Assembly: GCF_023204835.1 (NCBI RefSeq)
Contig: NZ_CP096270.1
Span: 1,736,001 to 1,800,000 of the forward strand
From: Salinarchaeum laminariae
GTDB taxonomy: Archaea; Halobacteriota; Halobacteria; Halobacteriales; Salinarchaeaceae
Reading direction: 5' to 3'
Length of the DNA: 64,000 nt
Of the stretch, positions 9,305 to 17,335 are shown piece by piece. Below the pieces are notes generated by a model. The model was not told where the DNA came from, did no database searches, and was given only the letters and a program-made list of their open reading frames with translations. The first letter of the stretch is position 1. Every line of letters begins with the position of its first letter. Both the position numbers and the translations under genes were made by a program.

Positions 9305-10498
9305 ATGAGCGAGGACTTCTACGATATTCTCGGCGTTTCCCGCGACGCGGACGAGGATGAGATCCAGCAGGCCTACCGGAAGAAGGCCGCCGAGTTCCAT
9401 CCCGACGTCTCCGACGACCCCGACGCCGAGGAGAAGTTCAAGAACGCGAAGAAGGCAAAGGAGGTCCTCACCGACGACGAGAAGCGCCAGGCCTACGACC
9501 AGCTCGGCCACGACCAGTTCGTCGAGGCCGAGAAGCGCGGCGGCTTCGATCAGGGCGCCGGCGGCATGGGCGGCCAGGGACCGTTTGGCGGCGCAGCGGG
9601 CGGCCAGGGTCCCTTCGGCGGCGCCGCTGGCGGTGGCCAGGGCTTTGGCAGCGTCGAGGACATCTTCGAACAGTTCTTCGGCGGCGCTGGCGGCGGAGGC
9701 GGCCGCGGCAGCCGACGCCGACAGGGATCGGACCTCCGCACCGGTCTCGAGATCGACCTCGAGGAGGCCTACCACGGCGTAGAGAAGCAGATGACCGTCG
9801 AGCGCCCTGCCCGATGTGACACCTGCGATGGCGAGGGTCATCCGCCCGACAGCGAGTCGACGACCTGTCCGGAGTGCGACGGCCGCGGACAGGTCCAGCA
9901 GGTCCAGCAGACGCCCTTCGGCCGCGTCCAGCAGACCGGCACCTGCCAGCGCTGTTCTGGCAGCGGCGAGGTGTACGAAGAGACCTGCAGCGACTGCCGG
10001 GGCGAGGGCGTCGTGCGCGAGGAGACCACGCTCTCAGTGGACATCCCCGCCGGCATCGAGGAGGGCCAGACGCTCAGGATGGAAGGCGAGGGAGCGCCAA
10101 GCCCCACCCGTGGCCCCAACGGCGACCTCCTGATCGACGTCCAGATCGCCGATCATCCCGACTTCGAACGCGAGGGCGACGACCTCCGCTACCACAAGGG
10201 CGTCACCTTCCCACAGGTCGTCTTCGGCGACACCGTGAGCGTCCCGACGATCGACGGCGACGCCGACCTCGACGTCCCCGCCGGCACCCAGAGCGGCGAG
10301 GAGTTCCGCCTCGCTGGCGAGGGGATGCCGCGACTCCGCCGACGTGGCGAGGGCGATCTCTACGTCACTATCCAGGTCGTGACCCCCGAATCGCTCAACG
10401 AGGAACAGCAGGAAGCCCTCGAGGCGTTCGCGGAGGCCGGCGGCGAGGAGATCGAAGTCGACCAGAGCTTCCTGCAGAAGATCGCCTCTAGTTTCTAA
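9305..10498 (+). CDS. dnaJ: Co-chaperone DnaJ (Hsp40)
   Basis: This 397-residue type I DnaJ stimulates the DnaK ATPase. The J domain (residues 4-66) holds the HPD motif at 32-34. A Gly/Phe region follows with near repeats of GQGPFGGAAG. The zinc domain has all four CxxCxGxG units (CDTCDGEG, CPECDGRG, CQRCSGSG, CSDCRGEG). The C-terminal substrate-binding region contains VDIPAGIEEGQTLRMEGEG. It lies 4.3 kb downstream of dnaK, separated by unrelated genes, so it is expressed from its own promoter. Confidence 0.98.
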   Translation: MSEDFYDILGVSRDADEDEIQQAYRKKAAEFHPDVSDDPDAEEKFKNAKKAKEVLTDDEKRQAYDQLGHDQFVEAEKRGGFDQGAGGMGGQGPFGGAAGGQGPFGGAAGGGQGFGSVEDIFEQFFGGAGGGGGRGSRRRQGSDLRTGLEIDLEEAYHGVEKQMTVERPARCDTCDGEGHPPDSESTTCPECDGRGQVQQVQQTPFGRVQQTGTCQRCSGSGEVYEETCSDCRGEGVVREETTLSVDIPAGIEEGQTLRMEGEGAPSPTRGPNGDLLIDVQIADHPDFEREGDDLRYHKGVTFPQVVFGDTVSVPTIDGDADLDVPAGTQSGEEFRLAGEGMPRLRRRGEGDLYVTIQVVTPESLNEEQQEALEAFAEAGGEEIEVDQSFLQKIASSF

Positions 10499-10524
10499 CA
10501 CCGGACCTTTCTCCAACGCCCACC

Positions 10525-10586
10525 TTTTTTCGAGGAGGGTTTCCTCGCGAGCCGGAGGCTCGCTACGGGAACCCTCCTCCAAAAAA
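10525..10586. terminator. Convergent terminator region: T-tract plus 10-bp hairpin
   Basis: A T6 tract (10525-10530) lies 27 bp after the dnaJ stop, as expected for archaeal termination. It is followed by an inverted repeat GAGGAGGGTT (10532-10541) / AACCCTCCTC (10570-10579), with an inner stem GCGAGCC/GGCTCGC (10547-10553 and 10557-10563). An A6 tract (10581-10586) gives T6 on the other strand. Confidence 0.55.
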
Positions 10587-10593
10587 TCTGCAC

Positions 10594-10613
10594 CGCGAGA
10601 GCAAGCTCTCGCG
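10594..10613. repeat. Perfect palindrome between dnaJ and the FAU-1-like gene
   Basis: CGCGAGAGC-AA-GCTCTCGCG has nine-base perfect arms with a two-base centre. It is the middle member of three palindromes in this convergent spacer. Confidence 0.75.
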
Positions 10614-10652
10614 AGCTCTGGCTCGCTCCGCTCGCCAGAAGACCAAAAAAGA

Positions 10653-10683
10653 CGCAGGCTCGGAGCCTTGCTCCTCGCCTGCG
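10653..10683. repeat. Third palindrome of the dnaJ/FAU-1 spacer, preceded by an A6 tract
   Basis: Nested arms CGCAGGC (10653-10659) / GCCTGCG (10677-10683) and GGAGC (10662-10666) / GCTCC (10670-10674) form a hairpin. The A6 tract at 10645-10650 reads T6 on the minus strand and could end the FAU-1-like transcript. Confidence 0.6.
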
Positions 10684-10736
10684 CGAACCGCTCGCTCCTT
10701 GCAGTCGCTCGCGGATGCTCGGCGGTGGCTGTTCGG

Positions 10737-12179
10737 TCAGTCTGAAAGTGCCCGCCGAACTTTCTCGGCCGTTTCCTTCGCTCGCTTAGCCAGCGCTTCG
10801 CTCACGTGTCCTGCCTCGACGGCGTCGTCGAGTTCGTCCTCGTCGACGACGTGGGCCTCGCCCTCGGGTGGGTCGATCACGTCGACGTGGAGGTCGACGT
10901 ACGTGGCTGCGTCGGGGAACAGCTCCACGGGCGTACAGACGTTGACGTAGGTACCCTTGCGCTCGCCGTCGGGGCCGCGGTACGCCGTCGGATACCACCA
11001 GCGGCCTTCTTTCAGCTTCGTGATCGCCGCGTCGCCGGGCTCGCGTGGGGTCCCGAGCCCGTCGTACTCGCCCGAGCTCGAAATCTCGCGCCTAACGGTG
11101 AGTGTGCCCGCGGGATCGTAGTCGGTGACCTCGCCGGAGCCGAGAACGAGCCGACGACCGTCGGGCTTGCCGTGGTGGATTTCGAGCCTGTCGCCGTGCG
11201 TCGGGCCGAACTGTCGAGCGACGGCGTCGAAGGGCAGCCCCTCGTCGACGTCGGTCGTCGAAAGGAGCCCCTCCGCGAGGTCGACGCCAGCGCTCGCGCT
11301 CCGGTCTGCAGCTTTGATCCGGTGGTGGCCGGGGATCGTCGTGGTCACCGTCCGTCGGTGGTCGTCGAGGGCGAACCGGCTCTCGCGACCGAACCAGATC
11401 CACGCGGTCGATCGCTCGGCGTCCGATCGCGTGACGACCGCGCGCGGCGCAGCGTCCTCGGGCTCGGGTGCGTCGTCGATCGATTCGTCTATGGTCTCGG
11501 CCCGGTCGATCGCAGTTTCGAGTGCGGCGCTGCGCTCGTCGAGGTCTGCGTCGGCCGCGTCGCGGTGCCAGCGGAGCCCCCAGCCGTCGGGAACCTCGAG
11601 GTCGAGGAGCTCCGTCGTCCGCACGAGTGCGGTGGCGTCGCCTTCGGGAGCGTTCGCCCGAACGCCGTCGGCACCCCGAACGAGTGTGAGCAACTCGCCG
11701 GCGTCTTCGACCACGATTTCGGTCGACACGCGGGCGTCGTGGTCGGTCCAGGGCGGACTGGGATCGGTCACCTGCACACGGAGCTGGTCGCCGGTGTCGA
11801 CGTAGCCGTCGACGTCGTCGAACGGCAGGTAGCCCGTCGCGCCGCCGGGGAGGTCTATGATCGCCCCACCGCCGCGCGTCCCACTGACCGCCGCGTTGCT
11901 CACGCTACCGATCGGCGCGGGATCGGCCCAGTCCAGCGCGTCGACTCCGAGGCCGGCGATCGTCTCCCGGAGATCGGCGACGGCGCTGGACGTGCCCGAA
12001 ATCTCGACACCCTGCCGATCGCGGGTCGTGTCGATCGTCGCGGCCGGCGGTGCAGAGGCGAACGTCGCGTCGAACCGGCGTTCGATCGGGTCGGAGGCGT
12101 TGACGACCTCGTATCCGGCGTCGAGGAGCAGCCGGGTCAGCGCAGTCGTGTAGATTCCCCGGAGCTGGACGGCGCTCAT
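10737..12179 (-). CDS. FAU-1-like RNA-binding protein / RNase E/G-related, with DUF402 domain
   Basis: This 480-residue protein matches the archaeal FAU-1 layout: an N-terminal region starting MSAVQLRGIYTTALTRLLLDAGY, an embedded S1-like RNA-binding segment (GGAIIDLPGGATGYLPFDDV ... GDQLRVQVTDP), a variable acidic middle, and a C-terminal DUF402 barrel (LGSGEVTDY ... WYPTAYRGPDGERKGTYVNV ... YVDLHVDVIDPPEG). FAU-1 proteins bind AU-rich RNA and have been reported to act in rRNA maturation. The start at 12179 is chosen because the S1/N-terminal region begins there; the longer open frame upstream overlaps the next gene. Confidence 0.8.
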   Translation of the reverse strand: MSAVQLRGIYTTALTRLLLDAGYEVVNASDPIERRFDATFASAPPAATIDTTRDRQGVEISGTSSAVADLRETIAGLGVDALDWADPAPIGSVSNAAVSGTRGGGAIIDLPGGATGYLPFDDVDGYVDTGDQLRVQVTDPSPPWTDHDARVSTEIVVEDAGELLTLVRGADGVRANAPEGDATALVRTTELLDLEVPDGWGLRWHRDAADADLDERSAALETAIDRAETIDESIDDAPEPEDAAPRAVVTRSDAERSTAWIWFGRESRFALDDHRRTVTTTIPGHHRIKAADRSASAGVDLAEGLLSTTDVDEGLPFDAVARQFGPTHGDRLEIHHGKPDGRRLVLGSGEVTDYDPAGTLTVRREISSSGEYDGLGTPREPGDAAITKLKEGRWWYPTAYRGPDGERKGTYVNVCTPVELFPDAATYVDLHVDVIDPPEGEAHVVDEDELDDAVEAGHVSEALAKRAKETAEKVRRALSD

Positions 12180-12240
12180 CGAGTCACCGCGTTTCGTGTA
12201 GTTCGGTGCGGGCGCGACGCGGTCGCACTTTGGTCGGCTC

Positions 12241-12618
12241 TCATTCGAGACGCTCCCGATCGGCGGCGAAGCGAACGCGATCGTGGACGGTCGGCCCGAG
12301 CGTGAGTTCGACCAGGTCTTCATCGAGCACGCGGCCGTCCTCGACGTAGACGCCCCACTCCGCGAAGCGGAGCCAGCCCCGTAGCTCGTCGGCGTGCGTG
12401 TAGGTGTCGAGGAAATCGACCTCGTGTTCGGGGAACTCTTCGGCGCTGTGGGCCTGGTCCATGTCCGAGTAGACGACCGCGTGGTCGGCGAAGAACTCCT
12501 CGAGGACGACGGCGTCGGCCTCGACGAGCGCCGCGACGCTCTCGGCGGCCTCGCCCAGATCGTCGTCGTCGAGTCCGAGGTCGCGAAGCGCTCGCTGGGT
12601 TCGCTGATCGAAGTGCAT
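12241..12618 (-). CDS. Conserved haloarchaeal protein of unknown function
   Basis: This 125-residue acidic protein begins MHFDQRTQRALRDLGL. It contains a helical first half (EAAESVAALVEADAVVLEEFF), then SDMDQAHSAEEFPEHEVDFL and a C-terminal part with WLRFAEWGVYVEDGRVLDED. No catalytic motif, membrane segment or metal site is evident. It lies 61 bp upstream of the FAU-1-like gene on the same strand, so they may form an operon. I have no functional assignment. Confidence 0.7.
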   Translation of the reverse strand: MHFDQRTQRALRDLGLDDDDLGEAAESVAALVEADAVVLEEFFADHAVVYSDMDQAHSAEEFPEHEVDFLDTYTHADELRGWLRFAEWGVYVEDGRVLDEDLVELTLGPTVHDRVRFAADRERLE

Positions 12619-12780
12619 ACGCGGCGATATCGAGCGCCGCCTACTAAGAACGTGGCATCCTCGATTCGCGATCTCGCCGTCGCCGTTCCCACCGGTTGCC
12701 TACGGCCGAGTAGTCCCTCGCCAGCCGGTCGCATTCGCGAGAGCACCAACGCCTTTGACTCGTCGCGGCAACGGTCGACC

Positions 12781-13800
12781 ATGGGCGAGCTGGATCCGGT
12801 CGAACGCGCCGCCGGAAACGATGGGATCTACGAAGTAACCGACTGGGAACCCCGATCGCTGCTCGATCGGATCGCGGTTCGCGCGTACGCCGGCGCCGTC
12901 ACCGGCTCGAAGTGGCTCGTCGTTCTCACGGCGATCGCGATCACGATCGCTATCATCGGTATCTCCGGGCTCGACCTCGTGCTCGAACCGATCGTGAGCT
13001 GGCTCGTCGTGATGTCGGTGATGCCCGCGCTCGCGATCGCGGCGTATCTCCGCTATGCGGACGTGACGAGCGGCGAACCGATCGGGCTGCTCGTGATCAC
13101 GTTCTTGCTCGCGACGGTCGTCGCGGGCTTCGCTGCCGTCATCAACTCCATCGCGCTCCGTGGACTCGGTGGCGTCGCCGAGCAGTTCGGCGATCTGGTC
13201 GCGATAGCGATCTTCTTCTATCTGGTCGTCGGCCCCGTCGAGGAGTCGGTCAAGCTGCTCGCGGTTCGGCTCTACGCCTACCCCGACGAGCGCTTCGACG
13301 CGGTGATCGACGGCGCGATCTACGGCGCCGTCGCCGGGCTGGGCTTCGCGACGATCGAGAACGCGATCTACATCACCGATCTCATCCAGTCGGAGGGCGG
13401 GCTCGCCTCGAGCTCGCAGGGTGCACTCGGTGGGATCACCGCCTCGCGTGCGATCGCTGGCCCTGGTCACGTGCTCTACTCCGCGATCGCGGGCTACTAT
13501 CTCGGACTCGCCAAGTTCAACGCGGACCGGGCCGGGCCGATCGTGGCAAAGGGGCTGATCGTCGCCGCTGCGTTCCACGGTACGTACAATCTCACGGTCG
13601 GTCCGGGCTCGAACGCGCTGCAGGACGTCTCCCCGCTCACTGGCTTCTCGAGCGTCGTCGTCTACGTGATCGGCTTCCAGTCCATCGTCGGCTACTACCT
13701 CTACCGGAAACTCCGGCGGTACCAGCGAGCTTACGACGAGTACGACGCGGGCGATCCCGACCTGAATCCGCCACCGGAGCGGACGGAGTTCGATCCGTAG
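12781..13800 (+). CDS. PrsW-family intramembrane metalloprotease
   Basis: This 339-residue protein has about eight to nine membrane segments and the conserved PrsW motifs in order: GPVEESVKLL (the EExxK motif, Glu154-Glu155), LGFATIENAIY (the ExxEN-type motif, Glu193-Asn194), GPGHVLYSAIAG and AAFHGTYN, whose histidines complete the presumed zinc site. In bacteria PrsW cleaves an anti-sigma factor; the archaeal target is unknown. A TATA-like CCTTTGAC box about 27 bp before the ATG supports the start. It is divergent from the DUF gene at 12241. Confidence 0.88.
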   Translation: MGELDPVERAAGNDGIYEVTDWEPRSLLDRIAVRAYAGAVTGSKWLVVLTAIAITIAIIGISGLDLVLEPIVSWLVVMSVMPALAIAAYLRYADVTSGEPIGLLVITFLLATVVAGFAAVINSIALRGLGGVAEQFGDLVAIAIFFYLVVGPVEESVKLLAVRLYAYPDERFDAVIDGAIYGAVAGLGFATIENAIYITDLIQSEGGLASSSQGALGGITASRAIAGPGHVLYSAIAGYYLGLAKFNADRAGPIVAKGLIVAAAFHGTYNLTVGPGSNALQDVSPLTGFSSVVVYVIGFQSIVGYYLYRKLRRYQRAYDEYDAGDPDLNPPPERTEFDP

Positions 13801-13827
13801 CGACGGAACCGCGTAGTAGACCGCGTC

Positions 13828-14475
13828 TCAGCGATCGTCCAGCATCGACTCGACGTACTTCGCGATCACGTCGTACTCGACGTTGACGTCGTCGCCGGGA
13901 TCGCGCGCGGAGAGCGTGGTTTCCTCGTAGGTTTCCGGAATGATTGCGACGTCGAACGTTCCGGCGTCGTGATCGATCGACGCGACGGTCAGGCTGATGC
14001 CGTCGAGCGTGATCGAGCCTTTGTGCACGACGTAGTGGCTCTCAGCCGGCAGCTCGAACGTGTAGCGCCAGTTCTCTCCCGCCGACTCGATTCGCTCGAC
14101 TGCGACGGTGTCGTCGACGTGCCCCTGGACGACGTGGCCGTCGAAGCGGCCATCTGCAGGCATCGCGCGTTCGAGATTGACCTGGTCGCCGACGACGAGG
14201 TCGTCGAGGCTGGTGACCGCGCGAGTCTCCTCTGCGAGGAAGGTCTCGAACCAGCCGTCGCCGCGCTCCTCGACGGTGAGACAGCAGCCGCTGACGCTCA
14301 CGCTCGCGCCGCGGTCGAGACTGTCGAGCCAGTCGGCAGCGATGCGAACGCGCAGGCCACCGTCAGACTCGCTTTGCTCATCTGACGAGCCCTGCCTCGC
14401 TTCGCTCGACAAGCCACCGTCGGACTCGCTCCGCTCGGTGACCTCGCCGATGCCCTCGACGATTCCGGTGAACAT
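13828..14475 (-). CDS. ribE: Riboflavin synthase, bacterial alpha-subunit type, with an inserted repeat
   Basis: This enzyme converts two 6,7-dimethyl-8-ribityllumazine molecules to riboflavin. The protein starts MFTGIVEGIGEV and has the two lumazine-binding barrels, with VSVSGCCLTV and FLAEETRAVTSL in the first and FDGHVVQGHVDDT, GSITLDGISLTV and VAIIPETYEETTL in the second. It is 215 residues long because about 26 extra residues, flanked by two copies of SESDGGL, interrupt the first barrel near residue 17. Haloarchaea use this bacterial-type enzyme; GTP cyclohydrolase III for the same pathway is at 34351. Confidence 0.93.
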   Translation of the reverse strand: MFTGIVEGIGEVTERSESDGGLSSEARQGSSDEQSESDGGLRVRIAADWLDSLDRGASVSVSGCCLTVEERGDGWFETFLAEETRAVTSLDDLVVGDQVNLERAMPADGRFDGHVVQGHVDDTVAVERIESAGENWRYTFELPAESHYVVHKGSITLDGISLTVASIDHDAGTFDVAIIPETYEETTLSARDPGDDVNVEYDVIAKYVESMLDDR

Positions 14476-14521
14476 CAGTTGCTCTCGCCTCCGACGGACT
14501 CTCGGCTCGCTCCCATCACGA

Positions 14522-16363
14522 TCAGTCCGCCTGGACTGGCTTTTTCGCTTCGTCGAGCAGTTCCTCGACCTCGCGGTCGCTCGGTGCGTTGGTCAACAGT
14601 ACGTCGATCGGCAGCGTGGGCGCGCCGCCGACGAGGTTCTCCATGATGACGAGGCGCTGGCGCGCACGACTCATCCCGACGTAGAACACCCGGCGTTCGT
14701 TGTCGGTGAGAATCGGGACGGGGTTGGTCGTCTTGGTGAACTCCTCACACCCATCGACGTCGGTCGGGTCCTCGACGGTCGCGGCCATCTGCTCGACGAC
14801 CTTCTCGGTGAGGTCCGTGCCGAGGAACACGTGGTCGGCCTCGCGACCCTTGGCGGAGTGGATCGTGCCGACGCGGACGCGATCGCGGGCGATGTCCTGG
14901 TAGTCCCCGGCGAAGTAGGATTTCATGCTCTCCGTCTGGAAGCTGGTGATCTTCCGCGACATGTCGGCGGCCGAAGCGGGCCCCGGCATGAACGGCACGT
15001 GGTCGGTGACGAACTCGGGTTCGACCTCGATATCCGCGAGGTCGTCGACCTCCAACTCCTCCTGACGGTCGTCGATCGCGTCGAAGAGGTCGTCGCGCTC
15101 GTTGGAGCCGAACGCGGAGTCGGCGAGCATGTCGGCGAGCCGGCGTGCCTCGAGCGCCGAGAGCGGCTCGTCGGCCTCGATGTACTCGATGGCGTCGACG
15201 AACTCTCCGAGGCGGTCCGTCCACATCCGCTGGTCGGTCATCACGCCGAAGGGGATGCCTTCGTCGATGAACTCGTCGATGAATCTGAACATCTGATAGC
15301 GCGCCCGGAACAGGAGCATGATCGAGCCGTCGTCGGCCTCGACGGTCCGGCGGACCTCCCGAACGAGGTCGAGCATCGACGGCGAGTCGATCGCTTCGAC
15401 GGCGCCTCCTTCGATGCGCGGTTCGAGGTCTTTCTCCTGGCGCTTGTCGATGTGGCTGATCTCTCGGTTGACGGCGTTGAGGACCTTCGAGGGTAGCCGG
15501 TATGAGTTCGGCAGAACGTTGTCGTCGTCCACGTCTTCGTCGAGCAGCAGAGCGGGATCGGCGCCCTGCCACGAGTAGACGACCTGGTCGTCGTCGCCGG
15601 CGATCAGCACCTGCTCGACGTGGGGTTTCCACTCCTCGTAGACGTCGTACTGCAGCGTCGTGATGTCCTGAAACTCGTCGATGACGAGGTAGTCGACCCC
15701 CGGCTGGAGCGAGCGCTGCTGGACTCGCTCGAGCATGTCGGCGAAGCCGGTGAGCTCGTTCTCTCCCTTGTGGGCACGCCAGCCTCGGATGGCCTCCGGA
15801 ACGTCGATCCGGTCGTCGCTGGTCGGCCACGTCGGCGTGTACTTGTTCCCCTCCTGGGCGTTCGGGTCGATGTCAGGGGGTAGCCGGACCTCCTCTTCGT
15901 CCCACTGGAAGGGTACGTCGTACCAGTCGGCGACGTCGCGGCTGGTTCGCTGGAGCCACTGACTCGTCGCGATGATCTTGTTGCCGATCGTCGTCGATCG
16001 GGCGGTTCGACGGCCCGCGCCGCTGTGCTCGTCCTCGAACTCCAGACCGAAATCCTCGCAGAACTCCTCCTTGTCGTCCTCTCCGACGACGTCGCCGCGA
16101 GAGAGGTTCAGCAGTTCGTATGCTTTCGCGTGCATCGTGCAGACGTTCCCCTGGAGAGACCGGGGCGTCTCGTCGTCGAGACGTTCTGCGAGTCGCTCGC
16201 GGATCTCGGCCGCGGCGGCCCGGGTGTAGGAGACGACCAGAACGTCCTTCACGTCGACGCCGTCCTCTTCGAGGATGCCCTCGACGCGGTCCAGCAGGGC
16301 CGTGGTCTTCCCGCTTCCCGGCCCGCCGAACAGCCGGACGACGTCCGTATCGGACTGGCTCAT
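14522..16363 (-). CDS. UvrD/Rep-type superfamily 1 DNA helicase
   Basis: This 613-residue helicase has the full motif set: Walker A GGPGSGKTTALL near the N-terminus, Ia VVSYTRAAAAEI, Walker B VIDEFQDITTLQYDVY, III GDDDQVVYSWQGAD, IV NSYRLPSKVLNA, V VRVGTIHSAKGREADHVF and VI NERRVFYVGMSRARQRLVI. It should unwind DNA 3' to 5' in repair or replication restart. There is no nuclease domain. The start at 16363 is supported by CTTATACC 24-31 bp upstream. The gene lies 46 bp upstream of the riboflavin synthase gene on the same strand. Confidence 0.93.
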   Translation of the reverse strand: MSQSDTDVVRLFGGPGSGKTTALLDRVEGILEEDGVDVKDVLVVSYTRAAAAEIRERLAERLDDETPRSLQGNVCTMHAKAYELLNLSRGDVVGEDDKEEFCEDFGLEFEDEHSGAGRRTARSTTIGNKIIATSQWLQRTSRDVADWYDVPFQWDEEEVRLPPDIDPNAQEGNKYTPTWPTSDDRIDVPEAIRGWRAHKGENELTGFADMLERVQQRSLQPGVDYLVIDEFQDITTLQYDVYEEWKPHVEQVLIAGDDDQVVYSWQGADPALLLDEDVDDDNVLPNSYRLPSKVLNAVNREISHIDKRQEKDLEPRIEGGAVEAIDSPSMLDLVREVRRTVEADDGSIMLLFRARYQMFRFIDEFIDEGIPFGVMTDQRMWTDRLGEFVDAIEYIEADEPLSALEARRLADMLADSAFGSNERDDLFDAIDDRQEELEVDDLADIEVEPEFVTDHVPFMPGPASAADMSRKITSFQTESMKSYFAGDYQDIARDRVRVGTIHSAKGREADHVFLGTDLTEKVVEQMAATVEDPTDVDGCEEFTKTTNPVPILTDNERRVFYVGMSRARQRLVIMENLVGGAPTLPIDVLLTNAPSDREVEELLDEAKKPVQAD

Positions 16364-16386
16364 TGGACATTCGAAGGACCGGGAGC

Positions 16387-16394
16387 GGTATAAG
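16387..16394 (-). promoter_or_regulatory. TATA box for the UvrD-type helicase
   Basis: CTTATACC on the minus strand, ending 24 bp before the ATG at 16363, indicates a leaderless transcript. It excludes the longer open frame that extends upstream. Confidence 0.6.
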
Positions 16395-16559
16395 CCCGGG
16401 GGTTTCCAGTACCGGCGGTCGCTGCCCCACTTTCGCCGCCGTCGGAGGTCGCTGGTCTCCGTCGATTCACGACTGCAATTCTCTCTCTCTCGAGGAACTG
16501 CACATCGCTGGCTTCTGGACTCACAGGCTATTTGTGCCCGCGGTGCTGCCCTTCGACCC

Positions 16560-17165
16560 ATGACGCTGGATCGGCTCCGTCCGCTGGCGGACAAGGGACT
16601 CTCGCCGTTCGTCACCGCCGCGGCGCGCGTGGGCCTGACGCCCAACGGCGTGAGCGTGATCGCCTTCCTCGTCGCGATCGCTGCGGCGGGCGCGTTCGTC
16701 GCTGCGGGGTCGGAGCCGCTCTACTACGTTGCTGGCGGCCTACTCGTCGCCGTGAGCGGCTGGCTGGATCTCGTCGACGGTGCGCTCGCTCGACGACTCG
16801 AGGTGGCCTCGCCCGCCGGCGATCTGCTGGATCACGTCCTCGACCGGTACGCCGACATCGTGCTCATCGCTGGGCTCGCTGCCGGGATCGATCAGTACGC
16901 ACTCGGATTCCTTGCCGTCACCGGCGTCCTGATGACCTCCTATCTCGGCACCCAGATCCAGGCCGTCGGGCTGGGTCGGGAGTACGGTGGGCTGATCGGT
17001 CGCGCGGATCGGCTCGTGCTGATCGGCGTCGCCGCCGTCGCCACGGCTGCCTACCCCGATACGATCGAATCGCTGACGATCGTCGGCTGGCTGCTGATCC
17101 TCTTCGCGATCGTCGGCCACCTCACCGCAGTCCAACGATTCGCTGGCGCCTGGCGCGACGTGTAG
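16560..17165 (+). CDS. CDP-alcohol phosphatidyltransferase family protein
   Basis: This 201-residue membrane enzyme transfers a phosphoalcohol onto a CDP-activated lipid. The signature DG-x2-AR-x8-G-x3-D-x3-D is intact in the stretch DLVDGALARRLEVASPAGDLLDHVLDRYAD (residues about 65-94). Five to six membrane segments follow the usual layout. In archaea this group includes archaetidylinositol-phosphate and archaetidylserine synthases; the residues here do not let me choose. A CTATTTG box about 30 bp upstream supports ATG 16560. It is divergent from the helicase gene. Confidence 0.85.
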   Translation: MTLDRLRPLADKGLSPFVTAAARVGLTPNGVSVIAFLVAIAAAGAFVAAGSEPLYYVAGGLLVAVSGWLDLVDGALARRLEVASPAGDLLDHVLDRYADIVLIAGLAAGIDQYALGFLAVTGVLMTSYLGTQIQAVGLGREYGGLIGRADRLVLIGVAAVATAAYPDTIESLTIVGWLLILFAIVGHLTAVQRFAGAWRDV

Positions 17166-17335
17166 TAGGTGTGTTTGAGTGTGGAGGGGTCCTACTCGGG
17201 CATTCGTACCGAACCCAGTAGCAACCCACCGCCGCTTTCAGGGTGGTGGCTGGGACGCGTGTTCCCGATACGTAGGATTTCACAGCCCGTTTCGACCCGA
17301 ATCCCTTTGTCCTCGGGCGATCACCTCCTTGCACG

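Noticed and set aside
10806..12305. A 499-codon open frame opposite the FAU-1-like gene
   Set aside because: Same reason: antisense shadow of a gene with recognisable S1 and DUF402 parts on the other strand.
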